Positions 6,735-8,788 of a DNA stretch of 8,788 bases are shown one piece after another; the first letter of the stretch is position 1; each line of letters begins with the position of its first letter. This stretch comes from Lachnospira sp. UBA5912 (lineage in GTDB: Bacteria; Bacillota; Clostridia; Lachnospirales; Lachnospiraceae). The position numbers and the translations under genes are program-made. The notes below the pieces were generated by a model, which saw nothing but the letters and a program-made list of their open reading frames with translations, did not search any database and was not told the origin of the DNA. Location: contig DJDY01000163.1 of the NCBI GenBank assembly GCA_002435585.1, positions 9,937-18,724 on the forward strand, written 5' to 3'.

Positions 6735-6754
6735 GTCTGCCGTTATAGATATTA

Positions 6755-6807
6755 AAAATGCCTGTGAAATATGTTTATGAGCATATTTCACAGGCATTTT
6801 GTATTTA
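6755..6807. terminator. bidirectional intrinsic terminator between convergent units
   Basis: Bases 6755-6773 are perfectly complementary to 6782-6800: a 19-bp stem with an 8-base loop (6774-6781). On the + strand the stem ends in TTTT followed by GTATTT; on the - strand a run of five T (complement of 6754-6758) follows. It closes the polysaccharide unit and, from the other side, the LCP gene whose stop codon is about 100 bases away. Confidence 0.9.
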
Positions 6808-6899
6808 ACTGATGTCTGTAATATCTATTATTTTATTGTCTGTATTGAAGGTGATATTCATGGACTATCATTAACTATGTATTATAATTTATGATCAAT

Positions 6900-8788
6900 C
6901 TAAGGTGTTGTTTTTTCAACAGAACCAACATAGTTTTCTGCTGATGCCTTAGGCGCTTCAACGGCTGGTGCAGTTGGATTGACCTCAGCAGTGGCTTTAG
7001 TGGCCTCAGTAGTAGAAGTTGCCGTGGTAGGTTCTGCAGGCGGATTGGTTGGCGTCGTTGCATCAGTTTCCGGTTGTACCGGAGCCTCTGTTTCTGCCTC
7101 TGTTGATCTGGCAGCTGCAGTAGTTTTTTTAACAGCAGCCTGAGTTTCTTTAACGGCTGCGGTAGTTTTAGTAGTGTTGTTGTTACTGCTGTTTGAACTG
7201 CTGCCTGAAGATGATGAACTTTCATTTATCTTATAGAATGAATTGTAATTAGGAATATTCTTTACTTCAGATTCGTAATATTCATCTACATCAAATACAT
7301 CTCCATTTTCAATCTTGTCTATAAGTCTCTTTGCTATCTCTACGTCACCAGTATATAACTTAGACATGGAAGCATTAGTTCCAAGCTGTAAGCTGTGGAG
7401 TGAATCTGGTTCAGCACCTACACTGAACTTCTGTACATTCCATCCTCTTGTATCTGCTAACTGACCTTTTACAAGTGCTGTTATATCAGATGTTGGCATA
7501 CTTGTAAGAATCATTTCTCCTACAGAATCAAGTATGGAATTATATTTTGTAAGGATGGCAGGTGAAGTAAGCTTGTTAATAACACCTGTAAGAGCTGCGA
7601 GCTGGTTACGTCCTCTCTGGTAATCACCATCTGCGAAGGCTTTTCTTTCACGACAGAAAGCAAGAGTCTGATCACCATCACATTCATTATCACCTACAAC
7701 AAAGTGATATGTTTCAGGTGCAGCTTCCCAACCATTTTCAAAGTCAACATCCGAGTTGATAGTGACACCACCAAGGGCATCTACAACGGCTACGCAGCCT
7801 GTAAAGTTAACTTTGACACTGTAATCTATATTACAATCATAAAGTCTGTTAAGAGTGGCTATAGAATAATCTATACCCCAGTTTCCAGCATGGGTAAGCT
7901 TATCCATACCTTTAGAGCCCAATTCGTTGTTTTCCATATAAACATAAGCATCTCTTGGTGTAGTAATAAGAAGAATCTGTCTTGTTACAGGATTGGCTAC
8001 GCATAATACGTTAACATCGCTACGTCCGTTTGTCTTAATCTTACCTTCTTCATCATTACCAGATATATATATGATGAAAGGTTCTTCATTTACCTTTTTG
8101 TCAGAGGCACTTAATTCGATTTTTCTTGTTAACTCAATAGTTCCAACAATCTTGATAGAATCCTTTAGATTTTCGTTTTCTTCATATAGCATCTGAAGGG
8201 AATCATCGTTAATAATAACGGCTTTTATATCGGTTCCTTTGTTTAGGGCATCAAACATATCAAGCCATGCCTGATATTCTTTAGTCTTGATGTCAGCGGT
8301 GTTATCAAAGTTGATTTTCTTGATAGCATCCTTAGTATCATCTGAATTGTTTGTAGAATTATATCCAAATGTATAAGATATAGTATCTTTTATAGAAGAT
8401 GCCTTATCATTCTTTAGGACTACAACATCAACAATATCGGTAGTTGTCTTAACATTGCTTATCTTATTAAGCGTATCATCTATCTTAGATGTAAATAAAA
8501 ATGTATATAGTAAAACACCAGATAATAATATGGCGAGTATCTTACCTATTATATGGGTTTTGGTAAACTGTGAAGCAAAGTTGTATATAGCTACTAAAAC
8601 TAATACTACATCTATAATGATTGCGTATTTAAGCGGGAGTATATTAAGCTTATATAATTTCAATAATGCAAGAACTGTGAATACAAGCTGTACTACCACA
8701 AGTGCAATTCCTATTACTGTGGACCAGGCTCTTAGCTTACGTTTCTTTTCGGTGTCTGTAAGGTCTGTCCCCTTCTTAAAGAGATAAT
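6900..8788 (-). CDS. LytR-CpsA-Psr (LCP) family glycopolymer transferase, 5' end outside the window
   Basis: LCP enzymes move undecaprenyl-phosphate-linked glycopolymers onto peptidoglycan at the outer face of the membrane. The frame is open to the right edge: before the GTG at 8699 come 29 more codons with no stop and no start codon, including a basic KKRKLR stretch and the first half of a membrane helix, so the real start is outside. Counting from the GTG: membrane helices at roughly -5 to 16, 25-41 and 50-70; an extra extracellular region at 75-205; the LCP domain at about 208-375, with GRSD (R226), TPRDAY (R249) and CRERKAFADGDYQRGRNQ (349-366); a further conserved part to about 475; and a tail at about 493-599 rich in Ser, then Thr, Ala, Pro and Glu. 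Three helices place the LCP domain outside. It faces the cpsC-cpsD unit, consistent with a shared polysaccharide-anchoring role. Family call is firm; the polymer is unknown. Confidence 0.92.
   Translation of the reverse strand, partial: YLFKKGTDLTDTEKKRKLRAWSTVIGIALVVVQLVFTVLALLKLYKLNILPLKYAIIIDVVLVLVAIYNFASQFTKTHIIGKILAILLSGVLLYTFLFTSKIDDTLNKISNVKTTTDIVDVVVLKNDKASSIKDTISYTFGYNSTNNSDDTKDAIKKINFDNTADIKTKEYQAWLDMFDALNKGTDIKAVIINDDSLQMLYEENENLKDSIKIVGTIELTRKIELSASDKKVNEEPFIIYISGNDEEGKIKTNGRSDVNVLCVANPVTRQILLITTPRDAYVYMENNELGSKGMDKLTHAGNWGIDYSIATLNRLYDCNIDYSVKVNFTGCVAVVDALGGVTINSDVDFENGWEAAPETYHFVVGDNECDGDQTLAFCRERKAFADGDYQRGRNQLAALTGVINKLTSPAILTKYNSILDSVGEMILTSMPTSDITALVKGQLADTRGWNVQKFSVGAEPDSLHSLQLGTNASMSKLYTGDVEIAKRLIDKIENGDVFDVDEYYESEVKNIPNYNSFYKINESSSSSGSSSNSSNNNTTKTTAAVKETQAAVKKTTAAARSTEAETEAPVQPETDATTPTNPPAEPTTATSTTEATKATAEVNPTAPAVEAPKASAENYVGSVEKTTP

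Noticed and set aside
6875..7225. Leu/Gln/Arg-rich - strand frame overlapping the LCP tail
   Set aside because: It is a shifted frame of the low-complexity Thr/Ala/Pro region and has no support as a protein.
8697..8699. GTG at 8699-8697 (- strand) as the start of the LCP gene
   Set aside because: The frame continues upstream with a basic segment and the first half of the membrane helix. A start here would cut the helix in two, and no ribosome-binding site fits.
7704..8787. Three + strand open frames (7704-8006, 7993-8196, 8455-8787) opposite the LCP gene
   Set aside because: All are antisense to a well-supported LCP coding region and show no recognisable motif.

Overview
The window is AT-rich, with few short intergenic gaps. 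Its protein families and sequence style suggest a Firmicute of class Clostridia, most likely family Lachnospiraceae. The pointers are a Csp/S8-type subtilase without a signal peptide, a second-type ClpX, a split CpsC/CpsD tyrosine-kinase pair and a large multi-membrane-segment LytR-CpsA-Psr (LCP) protein. The family call is an inference from remembered homologues, not from a search.

Left part (1-4172, + strand): a run of three protein quality-control genes. First comes the 3' end of an HtrA/DegP-type serine protease (catalytic Ser region plus one PDZ domain). Next is a ClpX-like AAA+ unfoldase of 490 residues with an Asn-rich N-terminus and a substituted RKH loop. Third is a 577-residue S8 subtilase of the clostridial Csp type with an intact catalytic triad. 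The gap before the subtilase holds a tandem 17-bp repeat, a candidate promoter, and a terminator-like hairpin whose 3' arm contains the gene's only plausible Shine-Dalgarno sequence. Together these look like a regulatory switch.

Middle part (4434-6734, + strand): a compact three-gene unit. It holds a Cof-type HAD phosphatase, then a CpsC/YveK-type polysaccharide co-polymerase that starts inside the HAD stop region (8-nt overlap), then a CpsD/YwqD-type BY-kinase with a Tyr-rich tail made of a 12-bp repeat. The unit ends at a perfect 19-bp-stem terminator at 6755-6800. No glycosyltransferase or flippase gene lies downstream on that strand.

Right part (6900-8788, - strand): a convergent LCP-family phosphotransferase gene, cut by the right edge at its 5' end. 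It has about three membrane segments, an extra extracellular region before the LCP domain, and a Thr/Ala/Pro/Glu-rich tail. LCP enzymes attach glycopolymers to peptidoglycan, so the middle and right parts fit a shared role in making and anchoring an extracellular polysaccharide. No tRNA, rRNA, mobile element or CRISPR array was seen. No gene-free stretch exceeds 300 bases.
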